Assembly (NCBI RefSeq): GCF_019449275.2
Contig: NZ_JAHZQZ020000014.1
Location: forward strand, 558,001-622,000
Reading direction: 5' to 3'
From: Microbacterium sp. HD4P20
GTDB taxonomy: Bacteria > Actinomycetota > Actinomycetes > Actinomycetales > Microbacteriaceae
Length of the DNA stretch: 64,000 bases
Shown here piece by piece: positions 36,896-49,100 of the stretch (its first letter is position 1; every line of letters starts with the position of its first letter). The notes below the pieces were generated by a model. That model was not told the DNA's origin, made no database searches, and saw only the letters and a program-made list of their open reading frames with translations. The translations under genes were made by a program, and so were the position numbers.

Positions 36896-37789
36896 TCAGT
36901 TGTCTCCCTCTTCGTCCTCAGGGGTCCCACCTGTGCCCGGCATGTTCTGCAGGCGGTCGTAGGCGTCGTTGATGTCGCCCGTCTGATCGGCGTCGCGGAG
37001 TGTGTCGAGGTAGTCCTCGTACTCGTCCGCGCTCACGACCTCGACGTTGAACAGCATCATCGAGTGGTACTCCCCGCACAGCTCTGCGCACTTGCCGGCG
37101 TACGAGCCCTCCCGGGTCGGCGTGAAGGACCAGTAATTGTCCTTGCCGATGTACATGTCCTTCTTGTACAGGAAGTCGATGATCCAGAACGAGTGGATGA
37201 CATCGCGGGACTGCAGCTTGATCTTGACGCTCTGGTCGACAGGGAGCACCAGGGTGGGCAGCTCGCTCGTGATGTTGCCCTGGTCGTCGGTCTGCGCCTG
37301 GACACCCATGGTCCAGACGGTGTCCTCTTCGGTCTCGCCGTCGTACTGGAAATCCCACGACCACTGCTTGCCGATCGCGGTGATCTCGACATCCGGGTCG
37401 TCGTACTGCGTCTCGAGGATCGTCTGGTCACGCGCCGTGAAGGCGAAGAAGCCGATCACGAGGATGAGCGGCACGATCGTATAGAAGATCTCGATCGGCA
37501 TGTTGTACCGCAGTTGCACCGGCAGTCCGCGCTGGCCCTTGCGGCGGCGGTAAGCGATGGCCGCCCAGCCCATCAGGCCCCACGTGATGACGCCGACGGC
37601 GAGGAGGACGATCCACGAGTTGACCCACAGCCCGGCGACCATGTCGGTGCGGTCGGTGGCGGGCTCGCCGCTCTCGATGAAGCCGGGAAGGTAGCCGTGC
37701 AACTCCGTCGGGGTGCATCCGGCGAGGACTGCAGCCGTTGCGATCCCGAGTGGGAGAACGGCCCAGCGGATACGGCGTTTCGAAGGCAC
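36896..37789 (-). CDS. ctaC: Cytochrome c oxidase subunit II
   Basis: 297 residues. The signal peptide ends in a lipobox (VLAGC, about 21-25), so it is probably lipid-anchored; two further membrane helices follow (about 53-75 and 100-120). The periplasm-side cupredoxin domain contains the CuA site [13 protein letters not shown] with its two Cys, His and Met, plus VIHSFWI and the aromatic patch [12 protein letters not shown]. It takes electrons from QcrC. First gene of ctaCDF. Confidence 0.97.
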   Translation of the reverse strand: MPSKRRIRWAVLPLGIATAAVLAGCTPTELHGYLPGFIESGEPATDRTDMVAGLWVNSWIVLLAVGVITWGLMGWAAIAYRRRKGQRGLPVQLRYNMPIEIFYTIVPLILVIGFFAFTARDQTILETQYDDPDVEITAIGKQWSWDFQYDGETEEDTVWTMGVQAQTDDQGNITSELPTLVLPVDQSVKIKLQSRDVIHSFWIIDFLYKKDMYIGKDNYWSFTPTREGSYAGKCAELCGEYHSMMLFNVEVVSADEYEDYLDTLRDADQTGDINDAYDRLQNMPGTGGTPEDEEGDN

Positions 37790-37890
37790 GGTGCACCTTT
37801 CCGGATCGCGAACAGGACTCTCGCCAGTCTAGGGCAAGCGCCCAGTGGATTCAGGCCATCCGCCCAGGTTGAGTCGGCCGCCGAGAACGG

Positions 37891-37933
37891 AAAAAGGCGG
37901 GCCCGGACGCCTTTTCAAGCGCCCGGGCCCGCC
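37891..37933 (-). terminator. Rho-independent terminator of erpA
   Basis: GGCGGGCCCGG (37896-37906) pairs with 37923-37933; read on the minus strand the stem is followed directly by TTTTT. This is the only textbook intrinsic terminator seen in the window. It lies 25 bases past the erpA stop and prevents readthrough into ctaC. Confidence 0.85.
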
Positions 37934-37958
37934 GGAAAAGTACCGCGTCGTCAGCGGG

Positions 37959-38333
37959 TCAGTGGAAGCTGTCGCCGCATGCGCAACTGCCGGCGGCGTT
38001 CGGGTTGTCGATCGTGAAGCCCTGCTCCGAGATGGTGTCCTTGAAATCGATCATCGCGCCGTCGAGGTACGGAACACTCATGTCGTCGACGATGACCTCG
38101 ACGCCGTCGAAGTCGACGGTCTTGTCGCCGTCGAGCGAGCGCTCGTCGAAGTACAGCTGGTAGATCAGGCCGCTGCATCCGCCCGGCTGGACGGCCACCC
38201 GCAGTCGCAGGTCGTCGCGTCCTTCCTGCGAGAGCAGGCTCTTGACCTTGAGCGCGGCGGCGTCGGTCAGCTGCACACCATGCTCACGGCTGGGCGCCTG
38301 AGTCTGGTCAGTCGTCAGTGCGGTGTCGGTCAT
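37959..38333 (-). CDS. erpA: Iron-sulfur cluster insertion protein (HesB/IscA type)
   Basis: 124 residues of the A-type carrier family, which delivers iron-sulfur clusters to apoproteins. The three ligand cysteines are in QPGGCSGLIYQL and the C-terminal SCACGDSFH. LTDAAALKVKSLL is the usual opening. Adjacent to the oxidase and near Rieske genes. The subgroup name erpA is the usual actinobacterial label; IscA-like is an alternative. Confidence 0.92.
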   Translation of the reverse strand: MTDTALTTDQTQAPSREHGVQLTDAAALKVKSLLSQEGRDDLRLRVAVQPGGCSGLIYQLYFDERSLDGDKTVDFDGVEVIVDDMSVPYLDGAMIDFKDTISEQGFTIDNPNAAGSCACGDSFH

Positions 38334-38437
38334 GGCACTCCTCCGGACGGGCCGCCCGGGATGATGGGTCCGTGAGGGCGGCGGGATGCTTCGATTCTAC
38401 GCGCGCCGACCGTGAGGCGGCTCCGAACCGGGTGTGT

Positions 38438-39838
38438 TCACGAATCCGACGTGCGGGCGTCCAGCTTCTCGAGCAGCAGCGCCTCCGACAGGACAGCGTT
38501 GCGGAAGGTCTCCAGGTGCAGCGACTCGTTGGGGCTGTGGGCGCGCGCGTGCGGGTCCTCCACCCCGGTCACGAGGATCTGCGCGCGCGGGAACTCGCGG
38601 ACAAGATCCGCGATGAACGGTATCGAGCCGCCCACGCCGATGTCGACCGACTCCACGCCGTATCCCTCGTGAAGCGCCTCGCGCGCGGCGGCGACGGCCC
38701 AGCCCGACGTGTCCACGAGGAACGCGTCGCCGCAGTCCTGGTCGAAGAACTCCAGCTCGGCTCCGAACGGCGCGTGGGCGCGCAGGTGCGCCTCGATGGC
38801 GGCGTACGCGTCGCGCGCGGCCTGTCCCGGCGCGATCCGCGCGCTGATCACGACGGAGATCTCGGGGCTCAGGGTGTTGGAGGCGTTGACGACGCTCGGC
38901 GCATCGATCCCGGTCACCGTGATCGACGGCTTGTTCCAGATCCGGCTGAGGATGCTGCCGCGACCGACGGGCGAGACGCCGTCCGGTAGGCCGGCTTCGT
39001 CGCGCAACGTCTCTTCGCTGTACGGCGGGGTCTCGGAATCCCGTTCGGTCAGTCCCGCGACGGCGACGGCGCCCTCGTCGTCCCACAGGGTCGACAGCAG
39101 GGTGACGGTGGCCATCATCGCGTCGGGCACCGCCCCCCCGAACATGCCGGAGTGCGAGGCATGCTCGAGGGTCTTCACGCGCATCGTGAACCGGGCGTTG
39201 CCCCGCAGCGAGACGGTGAGTGCCGGCGTCTTGTCATCCCAGTTGCCCGAGTCGGCGACGACGATCACGTCGGCGCGCAGCGCGTCGGCGTTGTCGCTGA
39301 GGAACTGACCGAACGAACGCGACCCCGCCTCCTCCTCGCCCTCGAAGAAGAGCGCCACGCCCAGGTCGAAGTCCTCACCCACGGCTTCTTTCAGTGCCCG
39401 CAGGGCGGCGATGTGCGCCATGATGCCCGCCTTGTCGTCGGCCGCGCCCCGCCCGTACAGGCGACCGCCGCGAACGGTGGGCTCGAAGGGCGGCGACTCC
39501 CACAGCGTCTCGTCGCCCGCCGGCTGCACATCATGGTGCGCGTACAGCAGGATCGTCGGCCTCCCGTTGCGCGCAGCCCGCGTGGCCAGCACCGCCGGGT
39601 TGCCTTGCTCCCCCGTGCCGGGGATCGCCGCGGTGCGGATTTCGACGTTCTCGAACAGTCCCGTCTCGCGCACCAGGGCGGCGACCGCCTCCGCACTGCG
39701 CTGCACCTCGCCGGGGTCGAACCCCGGGAAGGCGACGGACGGGATGCGTACCAGCCCGCCCAGATCGGCGAGGGCGGAGGGGATACCGGATGCCGCGGCT
39801 TCGCGCACAGCATCCTGTCGGGAGAGCTCAGAGGTCAT
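38438..39838 (-). CDS. M20-family dipeptidase
   Basis: 466 residues from ATG 39838. Zinc-peptidase of the M20 family (CNDP/carnosinase-like): LLYAHHDVQPAGD (metal His/Asp), RGAADDKAGIMAHIAAL, LFFEGEEEAGS (catalytic Glu pair), the dimerisation domain with TLEHASHSGMFGG, and IPFIADLVREFPRAQ with SPNESLHL at the end. An open frame continues far upstream, but that part is antisense to other genes. Substrate specificity is unknown. Confidence 0.93.
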   Translation of the reverse strand: MTSELSRQDAVREAAASGIPSALADLGGLVRIPSVAFPGFDPGEVQRSAEAVAALVRETGLFENVEIRTAAIPGTGEQGNPAVLATRAARNGRPTILLYAHHDVQPAGDETLWESPPFEPTVRGGRLYGRGAADDKAGIMAHIAALRALKEAVGEDFDLGVALFFEGEEEAGSRSFGQFLSDNADALRADVIVVADSGNWDDKTPALTVSLRGNARFTMRVKTLEHASHSGMFGGAVPDAMMATVTLLSTLWDDEGAVAVAGLTERDSETPPYSEETLRDEAGLPDGVSPVGRGSILSRIWNKPSITVTGIDAPSVVNASNTLSPEISVVISARIAPGQAARDAYAAIEAHLRAHAPFGAELEFFDQDCGDAFLVDTSGWAVAAAREALHEGYGVESVDIGVGGSIPFIADLVREFPRAQILVTGVEDPHARAHSPNESLHLETFRNAVLSEALLLEKLDARTSDS

Positions 39839-39886
39839 GCGGGTAATCTTAAGGCGCACCCCATTTCCTGACTCCAAGGAACACTC

Positions 39887-40483
39887 GTGGCCAAGACACC
39901 CGCAGCATCCGCCTCGAACGAGGCCCCTTCCGAGGGACCCGTTCTCAACGGCGCACCCGTCGGCGGCGCCACGACCAAGGGACGGCCCACCCCCAAGCGC
40001 TCCGAGCAGGAGGCCGCCCGCAAGCGCCCGCTCGTCGCCGACACCAAGGAAGCCAAGGCCCGCGCCCGCGCGGACCTCGCCGCTCAGCGCGAGAAGGCGC
40101 GCCTCGGCATGGCCGCGGGCGACCCCCGCTACCTCCCGGCGCGCGACCAGGGCGCGCAGCGCAAGTTCGTGCGCGACTGGGTCGACGCCGGCTGGCACCT
40201 GGGCGAGGCCGTGATGCCGGCCATGGTGGTGGTCATCCTCGCGACCTTCATCCCGGCTCCCGCCGTGCAGTACTACGCCTTCATCGGCCTGTGGATCTTC
40301 ATCCTCTTCGTCATCGGCGACATGGTGATCACCTCCATCACCGTCAAGCGCGCCGTGAAACGGAAGTTCGGCGAGGGGAAGATGGAGAAGGGCCTCGGCT
40401 GGTACGCCGCGATGCGCACCGTTCAGATGCGCTTCCTGCGTCTTCCGAAGCCCCAGGTGAAGCGCGGCAAGAAGCCCGCCTGA
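39887..40483 (+). CDS. DUF3043 membrane protein
   Basis: 198 residues with a GTG start after AAGGA. The first 60 residues are disordered (Ala, Pro, Ser, Lys); PTPKRSEQEAARKRPLV and GDPRYLPARDQGAQRKFVRDW are typical of the actinobacterial DUF3043 family. Two membrane helices follow (about 112-130 and 134-155), then a basic tail. Function unknown. Divergent from the dipeptidase. Confidence 0.9.
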   Translation: MAKTPAASASNEAPSEGPVLNGAPVGGATTKGRPTPKRSEQEAARKRPLVADTKEAKARARADLAAQREKARLGMAAGDPRYLPARDQGAQRKFVRDWVDAGWHLGEAVMPAMVVVILATFIPAPAVQYYAFIGLWIFILFVIGDMVITSITVKRAVKRKFGEGKMEKGLGWYAAMRTVQMRFLRLPKPQVKRGKKPA

Positions 40484-40509
40484 CCGGTTCCGGGTCGGCG
40501 AGCAGTCGC

Positions 40510-41535
40510 TCAGCCCAGCTTCGCGAGCCCTCGGTTGATCTGGCGCGCCCAGAGCGGCCCGCGGTAGAGGAACCCGGTGTACCCCTGCACCAGGGTGGCA
40601 CCGGCATCCATCCGCTGCTTCACATCGGCGGCGGTCTCGACACCGCCTACCGAGACGACGCAGAAGTCCGACGGAACTACCGCTCTCACGAGGCGGAGCA
40701 CTTCGAGTGAGCGGGCCTTGAGCGGCGCGCCCGACACGCCGCCCTCGCCCGCGGCCGCAATGGTCGCAGAGTCGGTCACGAGGCCGTCGCGCGAGATCGT
40801 CGTGTTCGTCGCGATGAGGCCGGCAAGGCCGAGTTCGACGGCCAGCTGGGCGATCGCCTCGACCTCGTCGTCTGCCAGATCGGGCGCGATCTTCACCAGG
40901 AGCGGAGTCGCGCCCGCAGCGTCGTGGACGGCCCGCAGCAGCGGGCGAAGCGTCTCGACGGCCTGCAGACCTCGCAGCCCGGGGGTGTTGGGCGACGAGA
41001 CGTTCACGACGAGGTAGTCCGCGAGCGGCGCGAGCAGGGACGCGCTGCGGACGTAGTCGGCGGTGGCGTCGGCCACCTCCACCACGCGGCTCTTGCCTAT
41101 GTTCACGCCGAGCACGGCCCGCCGAGAGCGGCGCCGGATCTTCCGCAGTCGCTCGGCGGCCGCCTCCGCGCCGTGATTGTTGAACCCCATGCGATTGACC
41201 ACGGCGCGGTCCGGAATGAGCCGGAACAGCCGGGGACGCGCGTTGCCCGCTTGCGGGATCGCTGTGAGAGTCCCGACCTCGACATGGCCGAAGCCGAGCG
41301 CGAAGAGGCCCGCGGCGCCCTTCACATCCTTGTCGAAGCCGGCAGCCACGCCGAAGGGTGATTCGAAGCGCAGCCCGAGCGCGGTGGTCGCCAGCTCCGG
41401 TGCGGGCCGGGTCAACGCACGCGCCGCCCACGAGAACGGCGGGAGGCCCAGCATCCGGATCACCGCCATCGCCGCATGGTGAGCCGACTCGGGATCCATG
41501 CGCGACAGTACGGTGCGGAACAGGAGCGGATACAT
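40510..41535 (-). CDS. pyrD: Dihydroorotate dehydrogenase (quinone), class 2
   Basis: 341 residues from ATG 41535 (MYPLLFRTVLSRMDPE), whose hydrophobic N-terminal helix is the class 2 membrane-association segment. Oxidises dihydroorotate to orotate with a quinone in pyrimidine synthesis. FMN and substrate motifs: FGVAAGFDKD, NRMGFNN, LGVNIGKSR, VNVSSPNTPGLR, LVKIAPDL, ATNTTISRDG, SVGGVETA and VQGYTGFLY. Confidence 0.96.
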   Translation of the reverse strand: MYPLLFRTVLSRMDPESAHHAAMAVIRMLGLPPFSWAARALTRPAPELATTALGLRFESPFGVAAGFDKDVKGAAGLFALGFGHVEVGTLTAIPQAGNARPRLFRLIPDRAVVNRMGFNNHGAEAAAERLRKIRRRSRRAVLGVNIGKSRVVEVADATADYVRSASLLAPLADYLVVNVSSPNTPGLRGLQAVETLRPLLRAVHDAAGATPLLVKIAPDLADDEVEAIAQLAVELGLAGLIATNTTISRDGLVTDSATIAAAGEGGVSGAPLKARSLEVLRLVRAVVPSDFCVVSVGGVETAADVKQRMDAGATLVQGYTGFLYRGPLWARQINRGLAKLG

Positions 41536-41598
41536 CGCGTCCAGGCTATCCGGTCGCACCGCGCGCTCAGGACTCTGGCGGGGGCTGCCCGAGGGGGA

Positions 41599-42090
41599 TC
41601 AGTCGCCGGCGGGGGCGTCCGCGCCGCCGGCGGGACGCGCCTGACCGTGGTCGACCCGCAGCTGCTCGATCGCGGCCTCGAAGTCCTCGAGCGAATCGAA
41701 CGCCTGGTAGACGCTCGCGAACCGCAGGTATGCCACTTCGTCGAGCTCTCGCAGCGGGCCTAGGATCGCCAGTCCGATCTCGTTCGCGTCCAGCTGCGAC
41801 GCGCCCGTCTGCCGGATGCTCTCTTCGACGGTCTGCGCGAGCACCGCCAGATCCGCCTCGGTGACCGGACGGCCCTGACAGGCCTTGCGCACGCCCGACA
41901 TGACCTTCTCGCGGCTGAACGGCTCGATCACACCGGAGCGCTTGATGACGTTGAGACTCGCCGTCTCCACGGTGGTGAAACGACCGCCGCACTGGGGGCA
42001 CTGCCTTCGGCGACGGATGCTGAGGCCGTCGTCACTGGTGCGGGAATCGATCACGCGGGAATCGGCGTGGCGGCAGAACGGACAGTGCAT
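41599..42090 (-). CDS. nrdR: Transcriptional repressor NrdR
   Basis: 163 residues. N-terminal zinc ribbon [17 protein letters not shown] with [10 protein letters not shown], then an ATP-cone domain ([24 protein letters not shown]). NrdR represses ribonucleotide reductase genes in response to (d)ATP; no nrd gene is in this window. The start lies 12 bp after hisD, so the two are co-transcribed. Confidence 0.97.
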   Translation of the reverse strand: MHCPFCRHADSRVIDSRTSDDGLSIRRRRQCPQCGGRFTTVETASLNVIKRSGVIEPFSREKVMSGVRKACQGRPVTEADLAVLAQTVEESIRQTGASQLDANEIGLAILGPLRELDEVAYLRFASVYQAFDSLEDFEAAIEQLRVDHGQARPAGGADAPAGD

Positions 42091-42102
42091 GGCAGAGACA
42101 GC

Positions 42103-43452
42103 CTACGCCGTGGCGCCGGACGGGCTCCCGGTCTGGCCCACCGTGGAGTCTGCCGCGTCGAACCGGGCCGTGATCGCCTCACCGTGGGCGGGCAGCGCCT
42201 CGGCCTCGGCGAGCGTGACGATCGCGTCGCGCACGACGGCGAGGGCGGCGCGGTCGTACTCGATGACCTGCTGGGGCCGCAGGAACGTCGCCGCCGAAAG
42301 GCCGGCCGAATACCGGGCCTGACCGCCGGTCGGCAGGACGTGGTTGCTGCCGGCGAGGTAGTCGCCGAGGCTCACGGGCGTCGCGTCGCCGACGAAGATC
42401 GCACCCGCGTGCACGAACACCTCCGGGCGAGGGTCCGCGACGTGGAGCTCGAGGTGCTCAGGAGCGTAGGCGTTGCTGAATGCCGTGGCCGCGGCGAGGT
42501 CGTCGACGAGCACGATCGCGGACTGCGGGCCCGTGAGCGCCGCCGACACGCGAGCGGCGTGACGGGTCGCCGCGGCCCGGGGACCGATCTCGTCCTGCAC
42601 GGCCGAGGCGAGGCGCATCGACGGGGTGACGAGCACCGCGGAGGCCTGCTCGTCGTGCTCGGCCTGGCTGATCAGGTCCGCCGCGACGAGGCGGGCGTCG
42701 GCGCTGTCATCGGCGACGATGAGGATCTCTGTCGCGCCGGCCTCGGCATCCGTACCCACCAGGCCGGCCACCGCCCGCTTCGCGGCGGCGACGAAGTTGT
42801 TGCCCGGGCCGGTCACGACATCGACGGGTTCCAGGCCGAGGTCGGGTACGCCGTGGGCGAGCGCGCCGATGGCGCCCGCTCCCCCCATCGCGTACACCTC
42901 GACGACGCCGAGGAGGCGTGCCGCCCCGAGGATGACGGGGTGCACGCGGCCGCCGAAGTCGCGCTGCGGCGGCGAAGCGAGGGCGATCTCGGAGACACCG
43001 GCGACCTGCGCCGGCACGACGTTCATCACGACGCTCGACGGGTAGACGGCCTTGCCACCGGGCACGTAGAGGCCGACACGGCGCACCGGCTGCCAGCGCT
43101 GCATCACGCGGGCGCCGGGGCCGAGCTCGGTGACCGCGGGAGCGGGCACCTGTGCGGCCGAGGCCTCGCGCACGCGTTCGATCGCCTGCTCGAGTGCTGA
43201 CCGCACCGCCGGGTCGAGCGACTCGAGGGCCTCGTCGAGGTGGACCGCAGGAACCCGGACGTCGTGGCCCGTGACGCCGTCGAAGCGCTCGGACTGCTCG
43301 CGCAGCGCGACAGTCCCGCGTTCGGCGACGTCCTCGACGATGCGCGCCGCGGCGACGAGGGCCTCTTCGCGTGCGGCGGTGGCACGTGGCACGGTCGCGA
43401 GCAGTTCGGCGGGCGTCAGCTCGCGCCCGCGCAGATCGATCGTCCGGAGCAT
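42103..43452 (-). CDS. hisD: Histidinol dehydrogenase
   Basis: 449 residues. Last two oxidations of histidine synthesis (histidinol to histidine). Family landmarks seen: RWQPVRRVGLYVPGGKAVYPS, VIPGAARLL-type region reading VILGAARLLGV, AMGGAGAIGALAHG, VTGPGNNFVAAAKR, LIVADDSADA, QAEHDEQASAVLVT with the metal/catalytic His and Gln, and NHVLPTGGQAR. First in this window of the histidine pathway and coupled with nrdR. Confidence 0.97.
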   Translation of the reverse strand: MLRTIDLRGRELTPAELLATVPRATAAREEALVAAARIVEDVAERGTVALREQSERFDGVTGHDVRVPAVHLDEALESLDPAVRSALEQAIERVREASAAQVPAPAVTELGPGARVMQRWQPVRRVGLYVPGGKAVYPSSVVMNVVPAQVAGVSEIALASPPQRDFGGRVHPVILGAARLLGVVEVYAMGGAGAIGALAHGVPDLGLEPVDVVTGPGNNFVAAAKRAVAGLVGTDAEAGATEILIVADDSADARLVAADLISQAEHDEQASAVLVTPSMRLASAVQDEIGPRAAATRHAARVSAALTGPQSAIVLVDDLAAATAFSNAYAPEHLELHVADPRPEVFVHAGAIFVGDATPVSLGDYLAGSNHVLPTGGQARYSAGLSAATFLRPQQVIEYDRAALAVVRDAIVTLAEAEALPAHGEAITARFDAADSTVGQTGSPSGATA

Positions 43453-43504
43453 CCTTCTACGGTATCGCGGCGGCCGGCCGCCGTCGGATCGAGCAGACAG
43501 CCGT

Positions 43505-44536
43505 TCAGCCTCGGGTCACCCCGGAGACGTCGTGAAGGTAGCCGATGCGGCCGTCCTCGTGCCGCACCACGAACACCTCGCCGCGATCCTCGATGACCAG
43601 CGCCCACGCGGTCGGACCGATGCGGAACACCGGGATGCCGATCTCGTCGACGACATCGCGCTCTTCGGGAACGAGCGCCCAGAACGCCTGGTGGCGCGCC
43701 TGGCCTGTGGAAGCAGCCGACGCGGCCGGATCCGACCCGGCGGATGTCGGCTCCCACTCCTCGGCCTCAATGACCGTCGTCTCCGTCGTCTCGGACGCGG
43801 GGGGTCCGGACGCAGCGGTGGAATCGGCATCCGGCGCCGTCTCTGCGGGCGCAACGTCACGGGCCGTTCCCGAGTCGGCTGCATCATCGGCAGCCGAGGG
43901 GTAAGGAGCGGGCGCGGCGGGCGGCGCAGGCGCCTCATCGTCCCCGTACGCGCCCTGGGGCGCGCGCTCCGCGGGGGCGGTGACCGGGCGCGGTGACACC
44001 GGACGGACCGGACGGGCGGCGCGGTGCGCGACCGTCTCGGGCCGCCCGCTGAAGTCCTGTGCGAACGGCGCGATGAAGGGCGCGAGCACGGTGAGGAACA
44101 CGCCGGCGAGCATGAGGAAGAACTCGACCCACACGACCCACGTGCCAGGGAAGAACCGCTGGTTGGCAAGCGTGATGAACGAGTTCCAGATCGTGGTGAG
44201 CCACAGCACCGTCGAGACCGAGAACGCTACCGAGGCGAACTGGTCGATGCCGAGGGAGCCCACACGGCGAATGCCCTCCGGCGAGAGACGGCGCAGCACG
44301 ATGAGGAAGACGGCCGCGGTGGGGACGCCGATCGTGAGCACCCAGTCGATGCCGTTGCTCCATACGGACGGGCCGCGGCCGACTTCGCCGTAGATCGGGA
44401 AGAACGAGACGACGAACGCGACGAGCCAGGTGCCCATCAGTGCGACCTCGCGGATCGAGAACGGCCCCAGACCGTACTGAGGCGCCTCCTCGGCGGTCGC
44501 CGCGTCGTTGTTCGGTTCCCTCTGGTCCTCAGTCAC
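43505..44536 (-). CDS. Hypothetical membrane protein with disordered linker
   Basis: 343 residues. Four membrane helices in the first 160 residues (REVALMGTWLVAFVVSFF, WVLTIGVPTAAVFLIVL, ASVAFSVSTVLWLTTIW, VEFFLMLAGVFLTVLAPF). Residues about 165-285 are Pro/Ala/Ser/Glu/Asp-rich and probably unstructured. The last 60 form a small folded segment (RHQAFWALVPEERDVVDEIG ... GRIGYLHDVSGV). I recognise no named family. It lies between dnaE and hisD on the same strand. Confidence 0.8.
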   Translation of the reverse strand: MTEDQREPNNDAATAEEAPQYGLGPFSIREVALMGTWLVAFVVSFFPIYGEVGRGPSVWSNGIDWVLTIGVPTAAVFLIVLRRLSPEGIRRVGSLGIDQFASVAFSVSTVLWLTTIWNSFITLANQRFFPGTWVVWVEFFLMLAGVFLTVLAPFIAPFAQDFSGRPETVAHRAARPVRPVSPRPVTAPAERAPQGAYGDDEAPAPPAAPAPYPSAADDAADSGTARDVAPAETAPDADSTAASGPPASETTETTVIEAEEWEPTSAGSDPAASAASTGQARHQAFWALVPEERDVVDEIGIPVFRIGPTAWALVIEDRGEVFVVRHEDGRIGYLHDVSGVTRG

Positions 44537-44655
44537 GTTCGTCCCTTCCGGCGGGCTTACGAGGCCCGCGCCGTCCTGATCCTACCCACGCCGCATGAGA
44601 CCGCCATGAGATCGCAGGCTCCTTCACACCGTCACCGATGGCACACGTGCATGAC

Positions 44656-48174
<3,519 letters not shown>

Positions 48175-48291
48175 GGATCGAGTCTACGGAGCAGCTCCGA
48201 CGTCGCTGCCGGTCAGGGCGGGTGTCGCCTGCCCTCCCGGGAAGGTCGCTTCACCCTCGAGTCGAGGGTGAGGGTCGGGGCGCCGCGCCCG

Positions 48292-48392
48292 GAATCGGAT
48301 CCGTAGGCGCGGATCTCTGCGGCGACACGCCGGGCGCGCTGTCGGCGAGCCCGGCGTGTCGTACGGCGGGTCCGCAGGAGCGGATCCGATTC
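48292..48392. repeat. Nested 101-bp inverted repeat
   Basis: Outer arms GAATCGGATCCG (48292-48303) and its exact complement (48381-48392) enclose inner arms CGACACGCCGGGC (48323-48335) and complement (48349-48361), the latter with a 13-nt loop. The bases between the two arm pairs are partly complementary as well, so the whole element can fold into one long hairpin. Size and setting recall a small palindromic mobile element, but no copies can be sought here. Confidence 0.65.
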
Positions 48393-48489
48393 TGTGTCGG
48401 CGGTGCCGGCGACCGGGTGGAACGGATGCCCCGCCCGGCGTCGTCGGAGTCTCGGTGACGTCACTCGGTGGCGGGCACGTGTCGCGCCG

Positions 48490-48591
48490 CGCAGCGAGTG
48501 CTCCGATCCCCCGCGCGTGCCGTTCGAAGAGCTCCGCGAACACCGCGGGGACATCGAAGGACCGGCGGATGATCTCGCTGTCAGTACTCAC
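48490..48591 (-). pseudogene. Relic of an ECF RNA polymerase sigma factor (N-terminus only)
   Basis: From GTG 48591 the frame reads STDSEIIRRSFDVPAVFAEL and continues FERHARGIGALAARR, the start of region 2 of Streptomyces-type ECF sigma factors (pattern EII.RS...P..FA.LF.RHA). After about residue 34 the similarity stops, and the rest of the open frame to 48184 is Pro/Arg-rich noncoding-like sequence overlapping the palindromes. Regions 2.2-4 are gone in every frame. A deletion remnant is the best reading. Confidence 0.72.
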
Positions 48592-48632
48592 ATCGAGTAT
48601 TGCCGGATGCCGCGCTGATGGTTCACACGGAC

Positions 48633-49082
48633 TCAGAAGTCGGTGTCCAGCGCGTACTGCTGCTGCCACGAATCCGGCCGCTCGATGCCGAGGCCGTACA
48701 GATAGCGGATGAGCTGGCCGTGGTGCTGCGTCTCGTGTTCGAGCAGGGCGATCACGTACCGCAGCGAGTCCTCGTCGTCCGTGGCGACGCCTGCCACCCA
48801 CTCGTCCACGTCGGACGCCGTCTGGACGAAGGCGGCGCGCAGGGCCGCGGCATCCGTCGTCTGCTCATGCGTGACCGGACTCGAGAAGCCCTGCCAGTCG
48901 CCGGCGCGTGCGGCGCGGGGAAAGCTCTCGCGAGCGCCCAGCACGCACCACAGCTGGTGGCCCACCGTGTCGGACGGCAGATCGGCGAGGTGCGAGCCCA
49001 ATTGCTCGGACGTCACCGTATCGACGAAATCGAGGTAGAGCGTGTTCGCGCGGTCGAGCCGGCGGCGCAGCAGGTCGTTCAC
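48633..49082 (-). CDS. DinB-like four-helix metal-binding protein
   Basis: 149 residues from GTG 49082. Four-helix bundle with the histidine triad typical of DinB/MDMPI proteins: one His in TVGHQLWCVLGARE and the pair in LLEHETQHHGQLIRYLYGL. Actinobacterial members often use mycothiol as cosubstrate; the actual substrate here is unknown. Its start is 18 bp downstream of the GNAT gene on the same strand. Confidence 0.85.
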   Translation of the reverse strand: MNDLLRRRLDRANTLYLDFVDTVTSEQLGSHLADLPSDTVGHQLWCVLGARESFPRAARAGDWQGFSSPVTHEQTTDAAALRAAFVQTASDVDEWVAGVATDDEDSLRYVIALLEHETQHHGQLIRYLYGLGIERPDSWQQQYALDTDF

Positions 49083-49100
49083 GGTCTCAGGTTAGGTCGC

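Larger units (their letters stand above)
48175..48632. other. Gene-free, palindrome-rich stretch with a sigma-factor relic
   Basis: About 460 bases without an intact gene between dnaE and the DinB gene. It holds a perfect CACCCTCGA/TCGAGGGTG dyad (48252-48270), a nested 101-bp inverted repeat (48292-48392) and the first 34 codons of an ECF sigma factor (48490-48591, minus). This looks like an eroded region left by gene loss. Confidence 0.7.

Noticed and set aside
34647..36962. A 771-codon + frame opposite ctaD and ctaF
   Set aside because: Antisense shadow rich in His, Glu, Arg and Gly; the minus strand carries clear oxidase motifs.
39839..41431. A 531-codon upstream extension of the dipeptidase frame
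   Set aside because: It runs out of frame through pyrD and antisense to the DUF3043 gene; a well-placed ATG at 39838 gives a normal M20 start.
48184..48489. Continuation of the sigma-factor frame as a real 136-residue protein
   Set aside because: After about residue 34 the translation is Arg/Pro-rich, overlaps two palindromes and lacks regions 2.2 to 4.
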